Part shown: positions 14,879 through 23,653 of the stretch, one piece after another
Layout: each line of letters opens with the position of its first letter
Position numbering within the stretch: position 1 is the first letter of the stretch
Source: Elusimicrobiota bacterium
Lineage (GTDB): Bacteria > Elusimicrobiota > Endomicrobiia > Endomicrobiales > Endomicrobiaceae
Assembly: GCA_017525905.1 (NCBI GenBank)
Contig: JAFXSD010000082.1
Coordinates: 1-35,363 of the forward strand
Direction: 5' to 3'
DNA: 35,363 nucleotides
Notes under the pieces: generated by a model
The model's input: the letters and a program-made list of their open reading frames with translations, nothing else
Database searches by the model: none
What the model was told of the DNA's origin: nothing
Position numbers and translations under genes: made by a program

Positions 14879-16251
14879 AGAAAGTATTTTTTTATATAAC
14901 ATTATTCTTAATTTTATTATGTTTCTTTGTTATCTACAATCAAACGGATAATTATTATTGCAAATATATATTAATCTTATATTTGTTACCCGTTTCTTTG
15001 TTATCGAAAAGGCCCAATATTATTTATTATGTTACATTATGTGTTGCCGCAATAGTAACAGCTTTATTCACTTTTAAATTCTCACATACTTCTTTGGATA
15101 TATCAATGATTTTCTTATTAATAATCCCTATCCTTTTATTATTTTCAACAAAAAAAATAATGCAGTATCCTAACTTAAAAAAGAGAAACAATGAACTGAA
15201 ATTCTATAAAGAAGAATTGATTAATGAAGAAAAAAGTCTTGTTGAAAGAAGAGAGTTTCTGGAAAAAAAGCTTGAGAGAATTATACAGTTTTATACAATT
15301 TCAAAAGATTTAACAAAGAACATGGATGTTCCCGAAGATGTTGCAAATGCTTTATTTAATGTTTTAACTACAAGACCGGGAATTGATTATGTCGTAATAA
15401 CAACAACAAATTATAATGATGATAAATATTCCAGCGAGAATCGGAAAGAATTAAAAATATTATCAAGATTATCCGAAGAAAAGAAACAAATTTGGGATAA
15501 GATGATAAAAGATAATAATGAAATATCTTTATTAAACGGACCGGCAATTATAAAATCATTGTACTATATAGAAAACAAACCCGTAGTTGCCTGGCCGATA
15601 ATAATAGACAATAAAATAAATTCATGTACTTTCTTGGTTACGGAACCTTCATATGCTCAGACATATATTGAAGAAGGAGAATTTTTTATCCCTCACTTAA
15701 AATTAGGAACAAAAAGAATAATATTATTTTCGGAACTGAAAGAAAAAGCAAGAATCGACGGATTAACCGGATTATATTTAAAAAGATTTTTTTTAGGAAA
15801 ATTACATGCTGAAATAGAAAGAGCAAAAAGATATAATACAAATTTTTATTTAATGATGTTGGATATAGACCATTTTAAAAATGTAAATGATAATTACGGA
15901 CATTTAGTAGGAGATGAAGTTCTTAAATCCGCAGCAAATGTAATAAAAACTTCAATACGGCAAGGTGATATTCCGGGAAGATACGGCGGAGAAGAATTTA
16001 TAGTCATACTGCCTACGATAGACCAGCGAAAAACAATTGAAATTGCCGACACAATACGAAAATCGGTAAAAGATATTGTTTTTAAATCGAACGGTAAAAC
16101 TTTTTCCGTAACAATAAGTATAGGTATTGCAAAATATATCAAAGATATCGATATAGACAATTTAATAGGAAATGCAGATACAGCTCTGTATCAAGCAAAA
16201 AAATCCGGAAGAGATAATATAATTCTCTTCCGGGACGATAATTCTTATTAG
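14875..16251 (+). CDS. Membrane-bound GAF-GGDEF diguanylate cyclase (second copy)
   Basis: The 458-residue protein repeats the layout of its neighbour: about four membrane helices (residues 5-92), a charged coiled coil (97-140), a GAF-like region (about 145-280) and a GGDEF domain. GGEEF is at 371-375 and the inhibitory RQGD at 362-365, so it should be an active, product-inhibited cyclase. It has LDIDHFKNVNDNYGHLVGD for metal and GTP. The membrane and sensor parts differ clearly from the first copy, which suggests an old duplication with different inputs. The start overlaps the previous gene by four bases. The last codons contain the terminator of the convergent PTS operon. Confidence 0.9.
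   Translation: MKKVFFYITLFLILLCFFVIYNQTDNYYCKYILILYLLPVSLLSKRPNIIYYVTLCVAAIVTALFTFKFSHTSLDISMIFLLIIPILLLFSTKKIMQYPNLKKRNNELKFYKEELINEEKSLVERREFLEKKLERIIQFYTISKDLTKNMDVPEDVANALFNVLTTRPGIDYVVITTTNYNDDKYSSENRKELKILSRLSEEKKQIWDKMIKDNNEISLLNGPAIIKSLYYIENKPVVAWPIIIDNKINSCTFLVTEPSYAQTYIEEGEFFIPHLKLGTKRIILFSELKEKARIDGLTGLYLKRFFLGKLHAEIERAKRYNTNFYLMMLDIDHFKNVNDNYGHLVGDEVLKSAANVIKTSIRQGDIPGRYGGEEFIVILPTIDQRKTIEIADTIRKSVKDIVFKSNGKTFSVTISIGIAKYIKDIDIDNLIGNADTALYQAKKSGRDNIILFRDDNSY
16197..16233 (-). terminator. Terminator of the PTS operon, inside the convergent cyclase gene
   Basis: On the reverse strand CCGGAAGAG and CTCTTCCGG form a 9-bp perfect, GC-containing stem (16233-16225 with 16213-16205) and an 11-base loop, followed by A and T7 (16203-16197). 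It lies 26-62 bases beyond the enzyme I stop codon. The forward strand has no T-run after the stem. Confidence 0.85.
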
Positions 16252-16258
16252 AAATTTA

Positions 16259-18007
16259 TTAAAATAAATTTTGTTTATATTTGAATTTTTTCAATATTAT
16301 ATCTATTTCCTGCATATTTGAACATTTCAATAAATTTTCCACTAACGATTTTGCTTCCGTTTTCGAAATATTTCTTATAATCTTTTTTACTTTTGGTATT
16401 TGCACGGCGGACATACTAAATTCATCAAGACCTAACCCTAACAAAACGGCAGTATATGCGGGATCTCCGGCCATTTCTCCGCACATGCCTACATTTTTAC
16501 CTGCAGCATGAGCAGAATCTATTATAGTTTTTAACAATCTTAAAATTGCCGGATGCATTGGTGAATATAAATGAGCAACATCCGAATTTACTCTATCCAC
16601 CGCCATTGTGTATTGAATTAAATCGTTTGTTCCTATAGATAAGAAATCCACTTCTCTTGCAATAACATCAGATATTATAGCGGCAGACGGAACTTCTATC
16701 ATAACACCCACTTCTATATCATCTTTAAATTTTTTCCCCTCTTTTTTTAACTCTTCTTTTGCCTGTTCCAAAATTCTGTTAGCATCTCTTATCTCTGAAA
16801 TTCTTGATATCATAGGATACATTATCTTTACATTGCCGTGAACGGATGCCCGTAATATTCCTTTTAATTGTGCTTTAAATATTTCCGGATATTTTAAACA
16901 AAATCTTATTGCTCTAAGACCCATAAACGGATTTGCTTCTCTCCCTATATCCATAAGGCCCAATCTTGCAATTTTATCGCCTCCGAGATCCATTGTTCTT
17001 ATTATAACTTCATAAGGCATCATCATTTTTGCAACCGCTGTATAATTGCGATAATGTTCTTCTTCCGAAGGAAATCCTTTTCCCGATAAAAACAAAAACT
17101 CACTTCTGTATAATCCTATTGCATTTGCGCCGTGTCTTAAAGCGGATCTTGCCTCTTCCGGATTTTCTATATTTGCTCCGAGAACAACTTCTCTGCCGTC
17201 AAGTGTTATTGCAGGCAAATCTTTAAACTTTTCAAGTTCTTTTTTATTTGAAACTTGTTTTTCATATTCTCTCTTATAATTTTCCAATGTTTCTTTTGAC
17301 GGTTCCAAAATAACCAAACCCAAGTTTCCGTCAACGATAACAGACATGCCCTGTTTAACTTTATGTGTTATATCTCTTAAACCCACAACAGCAGGAATTT
17401 CAAGACTTTGAGCAACAAGTGCAGTATGAGAAGTTTTTCCGCCTATCTCGGTAACAAAACCTTTTATCATTCCTTCTTTCATTGTTATGGTATCTGCAGG
17501 AGTAAGGGTTTTTGCAAAAACTATCGAATTTTCTTCCAAATCCGTAAGAGTTTTTTTCTTTTTACCTAAAAGGTTACTCAATACTTTTTTTGCAACATCT
17601 AAAAGATCGTTTTTTCTTTCTCTGAAATAATCATTATTCATGGAATCAAAAGTCTTTGAAATTTTTTCAACGACCTCATGCACAGCATACTCGGCATTTA
17701 CTCCGGAATTAATCATTTTCTCAACTTCGCTTTTAACCATGGGATCATTTAGGATGAGCAAATGAGCATCCGCAATTTTTGCATAATTTTCGCCCAAAAC
17801 TTTATTCAATTCTTTTTGATTTTTTTCCAATTCTTTTTTTGTTTTGGACATGGCAATTTCTAAACGATTTATTTCCTGCTTTATTTTAGAAACCGGAATT
17901 TCTTTTTTTATTATAAGAAAATCGTCTTCTTCCAAAACAAAAACTTTTCCTATTGCCACTCCGGAAGATGCCGCAATACCATTTAGAATAATGTTGTCAG
18001 TATTCAT
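16259..18007 (-). CDS. ptsI: PTS enzyme I (phosphoenolpyruvate-protein phosphotransferase)
   Basis: Enzyme I takes phosphate from phosphoenolpyruvate and passes it to HPr, the first step of the sugar phosphotransferase system. The 582-residue protein has the N-terminal HPr-binding region, the phospho-histidine loop TEIGGKTSHTAL (His194), GLYRSEFLF, RTMDLGGDK and FMGLRAIRFCL of the PEP-binding barrel, and the catalytic cysteine in NVGMCGEMAGDP near the C-terminus. Length matches the family. Its ATG overlaps the HPr stop codon by one base (TAATG). It is the last gene of the operon, and its transcript ends at a hairpin inside the convergent cyclase gene. Confidence 0.96.
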   Translation of the reverse strand: MNTDNIILNGIAASSGVAIGKVFVLEEDDFLIIKKEIPVSKIKQEINRLEIAMSKTKKELEKNQKELNKVLGENYAKIADAHLLILNDPMVKSEVEKMINSGVNAEYAVHEVVEKISKTFDSMNNDYFRERKNDLLDVAKKVLSNLLGKKKKTLTDLEENSIVFAKTLTPADTITMKEGMIKGFVTEIGGKTSHTALVAQSLEIPAVVGLRDITHKVKQGMSVIVDGNLGLVILEPSKETLENYKREYEKQVSNKKELEKFKDLPAITLDGREVVLGANIENPEEARSALRHGANAIGLYRSEFLFLSGKGFPSEEEHYRNYTAVAKMMMPYEVIIRTMDLGGDKIARLGLMDIGREANPFMGLRAIRFCLKYPEIFKAQLKGILRASVHGNVKIMYPMISRISEIRDANRILEQAKEELKKEGKKFKDDIEVGVMIEVPSAAIISDVIAREVDFLSIGTNDLIQYTMAVDRVNSDVAHLYSPMHPAILRLLKTIIDSAHAAGKNVGMCGEMAGDPAYTAVLLGLGLDEFSMSAVQIPKVKKIIRNISKTEAKSLVENLLKCSNMQEIDIILKKFKYKQNLF

Positions 18008-18276
18008 TATATTTCCTCTCCAAAACCGTTATCAAAAACTTCAACCATTTTTTCAAGAGCTTTGTCTTCATCCACACCGTCTGCTTGAATTTTAAGTTCT
18101 GTTCCGCAGGCAGCAGCAAGCATTAATATGCCCATAATACTTTTTGCATCAGCTTTAATTTCGTCTTTAATCACATATATATTTGAAGAAAAAGCCATTG
18201 CTGTTTGAACAATTAAAGAAGCCGGTCTTGCATGAAGTCCCAATTTGTTAACAATCTTTACATTTTTTTCTTTCAT
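18007..18276 (-). CDS. ptsH: Phosphocarrier protein HPr
   Basis: The 89-residue protein has the active His15 in NKLGLHARPAS, which carries phosphate from enzyme I to EIIA, and Ser46 in ADAKSIMGIL, the site used by HPr kinase. The presence of hprK in the same operon makes the Ser46 route likely to be real. In Gram-negative bacteria, which lack CcpA, Ser46 phosphorylation is thought to act mainly by slowing the phosphorelay. The gene is 2 bases downstream of the EIID gene and overlaps ptsI by one base. No partner transcription factor is seen in the window. Confidence 0.96.
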   Translation of the reverse strand: MKEKNVKIVNKLGLHARPASLIVQTAMAFSSNIYVIKDEIKADAKSIMGILMLAAACGTELKIQADGVDEDKALEKMVEVFDNGFGEEI

Positions 18277-18278
18277 TT

Positions 18279-19055
18279 TTATATCCCCAAATATCCTAAT
18301 ATAAAACTAAAAATCAGTGCAAAATAAAACATTATCACAGGTCTTATTTTGCCCAATAAAAAACTTATCAAAAAAATTACTCCGAATATCAATACTTCAG
18401 GATAAACCAATTTATTCAATTCGGAATCGATAATAGGTACCAATCCGAACGTCTTGAAATAAAAAAACAAGGCAAATGTTATTATTATCAATCCTATTAT
18501 TTTAAAAATATCCTCTATAAATTTGATTTCCAATTTCGAAACCAACTTTATCATCTTATCGTCCAATCTAAAACTTATTACCAAAGACCAATATCTGAAA
18601 GCCAAATGTACGACATTATATAAAACAATAAATATTACCGGAGCCACCCACAAAAAATTAATACTGAACATATTCATCGACAATATTATCAACAATATTG
18701 CGACAAAAGAAACGAAAGGTCTCCACGTTCCCCAAAAGAAAGAATCTCCTATTGCCGCAACCGGTCCCGCCATAACAGACTTAATCATGTCAGGTTTTTT
18801 GATATTTTGTTCTTTCCCCGAAGCAATATTATTTTCACAATTAACAACCATTGCAATTATTATGTTTGCCATATAGGGATTCGTGTTAAAAAAGCCTATA
18901 TGTCTAAGCAACGCTTGTTTTCTTTCTTCTTTATCCGCATATAATTTTTTAAAAACAGGATACAAAATATATAACATACCTATATTTTGTAATCTTTCAA
19001 AATTCCATAAAGCCTGTAAAAAAAATGTTCTTAAAAAAATAATATTTTTAATCAT
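18279..19055 (-). CDS. PTS mannose/fructose/sorbose family EIID membrane component
   Basis: The 258-residue protein has the EIID signatures ALWNFERLQNIGMLYILYP near the N-terminus, HIGFFNTNPYMANIIIAMVV and MAGPVAAIGDSFFWGTWRP, then several hydrophobic segments (about residues 110-258). EIID works with EIIC to move and phosphorylate sugar across the inner membrane. It is slightly shorter than well-studied members (about 280). Its start overlaps the EIIC gene by 8 bases. The sugar cannot be told from sequence: members of this family carry mannose, glucose, glucosamine, fructose or sorbose. Confidence 0.9.
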   Translation of the reverse strand: MIKNIIFLRTFFLQALWNFERLQNIGMLYILYPVFKKLYADKEERKQALLRHIGFFNTNPYMANIIIAMVVNCENNIASGKEQNIKKPDMIKSVMAGPVAAIGDSFFWGTWRPFVSFVAILLIILSMNMFSINFLWVAPVIFIVLYNVVHLAFRYWSLVISFRLDDKMIKLVSKLEIKFIEDIFKIIGLIIITFALFFYFKTFGLVPIIDSELNKLVYPEVLIFGVIFLISFLLGKIRPVIMFYFALIFSFILGYLGI

Positions 19056-19692
19056 TTTGTTTCTTTATAAACGGTATTTTTATATTCTTAAAATTGTATA
19101 ATACCGCTCCAAAACCGAAAACGGGTAAATAATACCATGCTTTTTTAAATGTAACTACCACCTGTATCGGTAAATAGGCATATATTTCTTTGTAAAGTAA
19201 TCCGCCTAAAAATAATAACAAGCCATACATAACCGATGTTCTTATGAAGAAAAAAAACAACCCTAAATATATTCCCTTGGATATTCTTTCTTCATATCCT
19301 TTTTCTACTCCCTTTTCAACCCAATGCATTATTTTCGTATTAAAAAGTCTTCCCGCTAAATCAACTTCTTTATACAAATATGCAAAAGGAACAGCTAAAG
19401 CTAATGCAAAAATTGCAGCTTCCTGACTGCCTTGAAAAAAAGAGCAAGACCAAATAACAGCCAAACTTGTCATCAGTGTTAAATCCACCGGAACGGATAC
19501 TCCCATCGGAATAGCATTTATCCACATCATTTCAACAATCATTCCGAGCCATAATCCGGTATGAATATCTCCCAAAATATAACCGAATAACGGTCCGCAA
19601 AATATCGGTCTTGAAATCATAAACTGACCGAACATTGTTATGTCGGCACTTAAAACGGCACCTATTACAGAAAAAAGAATTAAATGATCCAT
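19048..19692 (-). CDS. PTS mannose/fructose/sorbose family EIIC membrane component
   Basis: The 214-residue hydrophobic protein shows the sorbose-type EIIC pattern: SADITMFGQFMISRPIFCGPLFGYILGD near the start, GLWLGMIVEMMWINAIPMGVSVPVD in the substrate region, and later helices including VVTFKKAWYYLPVFGFGAVLYN. It forms the sugar channel with EIID. It is shorter than typical members (about 250-260), mainly towards the C-terminus, but the conserved core is intact and the reading frame is clean. It starts 2 bases after the GH57 gene ends and overlaps the EIID gene by 8 bases. Confidence 0.87.
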   Translation of the reverse strand: MDHLILFSVIGAVLSADITMFGQFMISRPIFCGPLFGYILGDIHTGLWLGMIVEMMWINAIPMGVSVPVDLTLMTSLAVIWSCSFFQGSQEAAIFALALAVPFAYLYKEVDLAGRLFNTKIMHWVEKGVEKGYEERISKGIYLGLFFFFIRTSVMYGLLLFLGGLLYKEIYAYLPIQVVVTFKKAWYYLPVFGFGAVLYNFKNIKIPFIKKQND

Positions 19693-19694
19693 AA

Positions 19695-21752
19695 TTATTT
19701 ATTTTTTAAAATTTCGGTTTTTAGTTTAAAAGAAAAATTACCGCCTTTTTTTAAATTAAATTTATACACATTAACGACGGTAGTTCCCTGATAAGTTTTT
19801 TCATATCCGTTTTCCGAAGTAGAAATTGTGTTCACGGGAACAACCCAATAATCGCAATTTTTAGAACTTGTTATTTTAACTTTTAAACCTAAATTTTTAT
19901 CTTGTCTTGTCCAAACTTTTTTATTTAAAAACTCTTTATTGTCGTCGTCAATCATTTCAGAAAAAGCAAAAACCTGTTCCACTCCGAATGTAAAATTCAT
20001 CTCAATGTCGGAAAGATTTTTTACTTTATATTCAGTTTCATAACCTTCGGTTTTTAAAGGTTTTATTATTTTTTTTACTTCCACCGGTAAATGCTCGTTA
20101 TTGAACCAAACATGTCCTTTTCTTGTTAACTCTAAATTTCCCGAAACTATTTTTGCATCATATTTACCTAAAACAAAATCACCTTCTTCTCTAAATTGAA
20201 CTCCGTATAACTGTTCGAATTTCGTATCATTATTGAAAAAATGATCAAGTAATGATGATTTCCTGTACCAATCATACACTAAATGCTTTTCCAATCCTAT
20301 TTCTTTTACTTTTACCGCATCCGTATGAATTGAAGTTAATTCTTGAGAATCGGTTACTCTGTTGTTTTCTATAGCTTCTTTTAATTTTTTGTGATAACCC
20401 TCATATTTTCTTGTTAATACATTTAAAAAATTATATTTTGAATTTAATATATCAAATTCAAATATACTTCCTCCGTCTTGTGCAGACACATAAATATCCT
20501 GATTTGCACTTTCATACAAAAACTCGTCCGTCATATCACAATTAAAATCTTCTTTAATCCACAAATTTTTACTTTTATATTTCTTGTTATAAAGATTTTC
20601 CGCTTCCAACAAAGAATCGTATATCGCATTTCTTAAGTGAGGCAAATATAATCCTCCGAAAACTCCGTGCCAATATGCACAATTGCACTGCCCCGCATAT
20701 AGAGCTTTTTGTATTTTATCTTCCGAAGAAAAATTTTTATTATGAATTTTATTACTTAATCTAATCATTTTTTTATGCATATTATTTGATTCTTCGTATT
20801 TATTTAAAAAATTTCTCCAGAAACCGCCTCTGATAAACGGCTTTACTTCCTGTCTTGATTCGTTTTGTTTAACAAAAATATCAAAATCATTTTGAACCGT
20901 CGACGGCAAAGTCCATTCGGACATCTCAAAATAAGAATTTGTGGGCAAATAAATTCTGCCTTCCGGCTTTGTCGTATTAAGCACCTCGGAAAAAGTTACC
21001 GTTTCGACAATATCCGAATTTTCTTCTATTGCCGTCAAAAAATTATCCAGCCATTTATTTTCGTAAACATGCTTATTTGTTCCGGGCCACATACCGAATT
21101 TTTCACCATCATCGGCCATAACTACAACAATATCTTTATCTTCGTTTGCAAGTTGTCTAAAATAATCTATACATACCGAAACATCTTGAAACGGTATCAA
21201 ATATCTCAATCTTTGACTTATAGGGAATACAGATAAAGAACAGCCCTGATCTTCCGTTACATAAAAACCGTTTAAGTCTTTTTCTTTCAAACCCGAAGCC
21301 ATAAAATGCACATCGTCAAGAATTGTATATTTTATACCCGCATCTGCAAGAGTTTTTACCAATGAAGGTTCCCATACTCTTTCGGCTACCCAGGCACCTT
21401 TACATTCATATCCTAAAGTATCTTTTATGAATTTTGATAATTGTTTTATTTGTCCCTGTCTGTCATGCTCGGGAATAACGGATAATATGGGTTCATAATA
21501 TCCTCCGGAAATTATCTCCAAACTTTTTTTTGAAATCATCTTTTTAATCTTTTTTATATAATCCGGATGTTCGTCCATCATAAATTCCCAAAGCATTCCG
21601 CTTGAATGGAGATTCCATTTTATATTTTCATGTTTTGACATTACATCCAAAAAAGGTTTATATGCAACATCATAAGCCTTTTGAAATACCCATTTAAAAT
21701 TCCCCACCGGTTGATGATTATGTATTCCGAATACAAATTTAATCTTTTTCAT
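19695..21752 (-). CDS. GH57 family 4-alpha-glucanotransferase / alpha-amylase-like enzyme
   Basis: The 685-residue protein opens with FGIHNHQPVGNF, the GH57 signature. The predicted nucleophile is Glu124 (GAWVAERVWEPS) and the acid/base Asp214 (VMADDGEKFGMWPG), positions close to those of the Thermococcus litoralis 4-alpha-glucanotransferase. The long C-terminal half (from about residue 300) matches the beta-rich region of that subgroup, with CNCAYWHGVFGGLYLPHLR. There is no signal peptide, so it should act on maltodextrin or glycogen in the cytoplasm. It lies between the EIIB and EIIC genes of the PTS operon, 2 bases before EIIC, so it is made together with the sugar uptake system. Transferase versus hydrolase cannot be settled here. 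Confidence 0.9.
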   Translation of the reverse strand: MKKIKFVFGIHNHQPVGNFKWVFQKAYDVAYKPFLDVMSKHENIKWNLHSSGMLWEFMMDEHPDYIKKIKKMISKKSLEIISGGYYEPILSVIPEHDRQGQIKQLSKFIKDTLGYECKGAWVAERVWEPSLVKTLADAGIKYTILDDVHFMASGLKEKDLNGFYVTEDQGCSLSVFPISQRLRYLIPFQDVSVCIDYFRQLANEDKDIVVVMADDGEKFGMWPGTNKHVYENKWLDNFLTAIEENSDIVETVTFSEVLNTTKPEGRIYLPTNSYFEMSEWTLPSTVQNDFDIFVKQNESRQEVKPFIRGGFWRNFLNKYEESNNMHKKMIRLSNKIHNKNFSSEDKIQKALYAGQCNCAYWHGVFGGLYLPHLRNAIYDSLLEAENLYNKKYKSKNLWIKEDFNCDMTDEFLYESANQDIYVSAQDGGSIFEFDILNSKYNFLNVLTRKYEGYHKKLKEAIENNRVTDSQELTSIHTDAVKVKEIGLEKHLVYDWYRKSSLLDHFFNNDTKFEQLYGVQFREEGDFVLGKYDAKIVSGNLELTRKGHVWFNNEHLPVEVKKIIKPLKTEGYETEYKVKNLSDIEMNFTFGVEQVFAFSEMIDDDNKEFLNKKVWTRQDKNLGLKVKITSSKNCDYWVVPVNTISTSENGYEKTYQGTTVVNVYKFNLKKGGNFSFKLKTEILKNK

Positions 21753-21765
21753 TCTATCTTTTCCT

Positions 21766-22272
21766 TTAAGGTTTTATTCCTAAAATTTCAGCTTCTTTTT
21801 GAATATCCATAACGGCATTGTATCTGTCATCCTGAGGCAATGCTCTGGTCTCCAATTCTATTCCGTGTCCTATCAGTTTTAAAAATGCTGCTATATCGTT
21901 TTTATCGACCGACAAATTGGGTAACAATTGTTTCTTACCGTGTGAGTAATGCATTCCGCCTATATTAACGGATTGAAATTTTATACCGTTATCTATAACT
22001 TTTACAACATCTTGAGGGTTTGAAAACAGAATCATCAACTTATCTTTTTCGTAGACATCATTTGAAATTTCATAACTTGCATCTTTTATATTTTTAATTA
22101 CAAGTGTTACGGAACTCGGAACAGCCATAGATAATAAAATTTGTTGCATTTCATCGTTTGCAACTTCATCGGATATTATAAGTATTTTATCTACATCTAC
22201 GGTTTTTAACCATCCCTGAACTATCTGTCCGTGAACAAGTCTGTCGTCTATTCTTACTACTTTAATAGTCAC
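21766..22272 (-). CDS. PTS mannose/fructose/sorbose family EIIB component
   Basis: The 168-residue cytoplasmic protein begins MTIKVVRIDDRLVHGQIVQGW, in which His14 is the phosphorylation site of this EIIB class. The remaining sequence has ILIISDEVANDEMQQILLSMAVP and SVNIGGMHYSHGKKQLLP, also typical. It takes phosphate from EIIA and gives it to the sugar as it passes through EIIC/EIID. Length is normal. It follows the EIIA gene by 14 bases and precedes the GH57 gene by 13. EIIA and EIIB are separate here, unlike the fused ManX of Escherichia coli. Confidence 0.94.
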   Translation of the reverse strand: MTIKVVRIDDRLVHGQIVQGWLKTVDVDKILIISDEVANDEMQQILLSMAVPSSVTLVIKNIKDASYEISNDVYEKDKLMILFSNPQDVVKVIDNGIKFQSVNIGGMHYSHGKKQLLPNLSVDKNDIAAFLKLIGHGIELETRALPQDDRYNAVMDIQKEAEILGIKP

Positions 22273-22286
22273 TTTTTTTACCTCTC

Positions 22287-22700
22287 TTATTTCATTCTTT
22301 CCAACAACATTTGTTTTGCATTTACAATACTTTTTTTGCCATCAGCCAAAACTTTATCCGCCAAATCTTTTGCGGTTTGAGCTGTTCGACTTGCAAATAC
22401 GGCAGAAAGAATCATTGGCAAGTTTACACCCGTTAATATTTCAATATTAAAATTTTTCGAAAGTAATATAGAAGCATTGCACGGTGTGCCTCCGAGCATA
22501 TCCGTTAAAATAAGCGTTCCGGATTCATTATTTATTTTTTTTAATATCTCACCTATTTTCTGTTGCAAACTCGCAAGGTTTTCGTCTTTAATATTCTGTT
22601 CTATATAAAATATATTTTCCTGTTTTCCCGCAATAACTTCGGTTGTTTTTATTAATTCTTTCGTTAAATCACAATGAGAAATTATAAGAATGTTTATCAT
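22287..22700 (-). CDS. PTS mannose family EIIA component
   Basis: The 137-residue protein has ILIISHCDLTKELIKTTEVIAGK with the phospho-histidine at position 9, and LILTDMLGGTPCNASILL, the second signature of the mannose-type EIIA fold. It accepts phosphate from HPr and passes it to EIIB. The start overlaps the yvcK stop by 4 bases (ATGA), so its translation is probably coupled to yvcK. The operon also holds a second EIIA of the fructose/nitrogen type, giving HPr at least two acceptors. Confidence 0.93.
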   Translation of the reverse strand: MINILIISHCDLTKELIKTTEVIAGKQENIFYIEQNIKDENLASLQQKIGEILKKINNESGTLILTDMLGGTPCNASILLSKNFNIEILTGVNLPMILSAVFASRTAQTAKDLADKVLADGKKSIVNAKQMLLERMK

Positions 22701-23653
22701 TTTGTTTTACCTCTCAAAAAATTAAATATTGCTTTTGATAATTTTGAAAAATCGTGATGTGCATATTGACTTTTTGACACAAAATCTTTCTTAATTATTT
22801 CTATATTTTTATATTTCAATTTATCTATTTCCACGGGAATTGAATTTTGTTTTGCATATCTGTCTGTAATATTTTTTGGAATTTTGCCTTTATTAACAAA
22901 AACAGCATCCAATATTTTAGGATAAGTATGTTTTATTATTGCATCTACATGATCGCTGAGTTTAAAATTTGAAGTTTCTCCAGTCTGCGTCATAATGTTT
23001 GATATATATATTTTAATTGCTTTCGATTTTTTAAGTGCCGGAATAACACCGTTAAACAACAAATTAACTATCACGGAAGTATACAACGAACCGGGACCTA
23101 AAATAATACAATCGGCAGAAAGTATCGAAGAAATAACATTTTGGGAAACTTGTGCATTTTTAGGTTCTATTTCAACCGTGTTTATTGCACTTCTGCTTTT
23201 TGAAATTTTCGATTCTCCCACAATTTTTGAGCCGTCAACAAGTGTAGCTTTCATTTTTACATTGTCTAAAGATACCGGTAAAACTTTACCTTTAATGGCC
23301 AAGACATCACTCGCATTTAATATTGCTTTATCAAAGCCTCCGGAAACGGATGTAAGAGCCGTTAAAAATAAATTACCGAAAGAATGGTTCGATAATCCGC
23401 CTTTTTTTGGAAATCTGTATTGAAATAATTTTGTTATTAAATTTTCTTCTTCGGCCAAAGCAACAAGACAATTTCTTATATCTCCGGGAGGAAGTACACC
23501 TAATTCTTTTCTGAGTTTTCCCGAACTGCCTCCATCATCGGAAACAGTAACAACAGCCGTAATATCAACATCATATTTTTTTAAGCCCCTTAATAATGTT
23601 GAAAGTCCGGTTCCGCCGCCTATTGCAACTATTTTATATTTTTTAGTTTGCAC
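22697..23653 (-). CDS. yvcK: YvcK/GlmR family gluconeogenesis and cell-envelope regulator
   Basis: The 318-residue protein has the YvcK/CofD-like motifs KIVAIGGGTGLSTLLRGLKKY, VSDDGGSSGKLRKELGVLPPGDIRNCLVALA and ADCIILGPGSLYTSVIVNLL. YvcK (GlmR in Bacillus) binds UDP-sugars and helps direct carbon to amino-sugar and peptidoglycan synthesis on gluconeogenic growth. It overlaps rapZ by 11 bases and the EIIA gene by 4. rapZ and yvcK are also neighbours in many Firmicutes, so the linkage is conserved, but joining them to a mannose PTS is less common. CofD (the 2-phospho-L-lactate transferase) is unlikely as there are no F420 genes here. Confidence 0.93.
   Translation of the reverse strand: MQTKKYKIVAIGGGTGLSTLLRGLKKYDVDITAVVTVSDDGGSSGKLRKELGVLPPGDIRNCLVALAEEENLITKLFQYRFPKKGGLSNHSFGNLFLTALTSVSGGFDKAILNASDVLAIKGKVLPVSLDNVKMKATLVDGSKIVGESKISKSRSAINTVEIEPKNAQVSQNVISSILSADCIILGPGSLYTSVIVNLLFNGVIPALKKSKAIKIYISNIMTQTGETSNFKLSDHVDAIIKHTYPKILDAVFVNKGKIPKNITDRYAKQNSIPVEIDKLKYKNIEIIKKDFVSKSQYAHHDFSKLSKAIFNFLRGKTK

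Noticed and set aside
16252..16271. Forward terminator after the second cyclase (AAATTTA / TAAATTT)
   Set aside because: A 7-bp all-A/T stem without a real T-run is not enough; no clear forward terminator is seen here.
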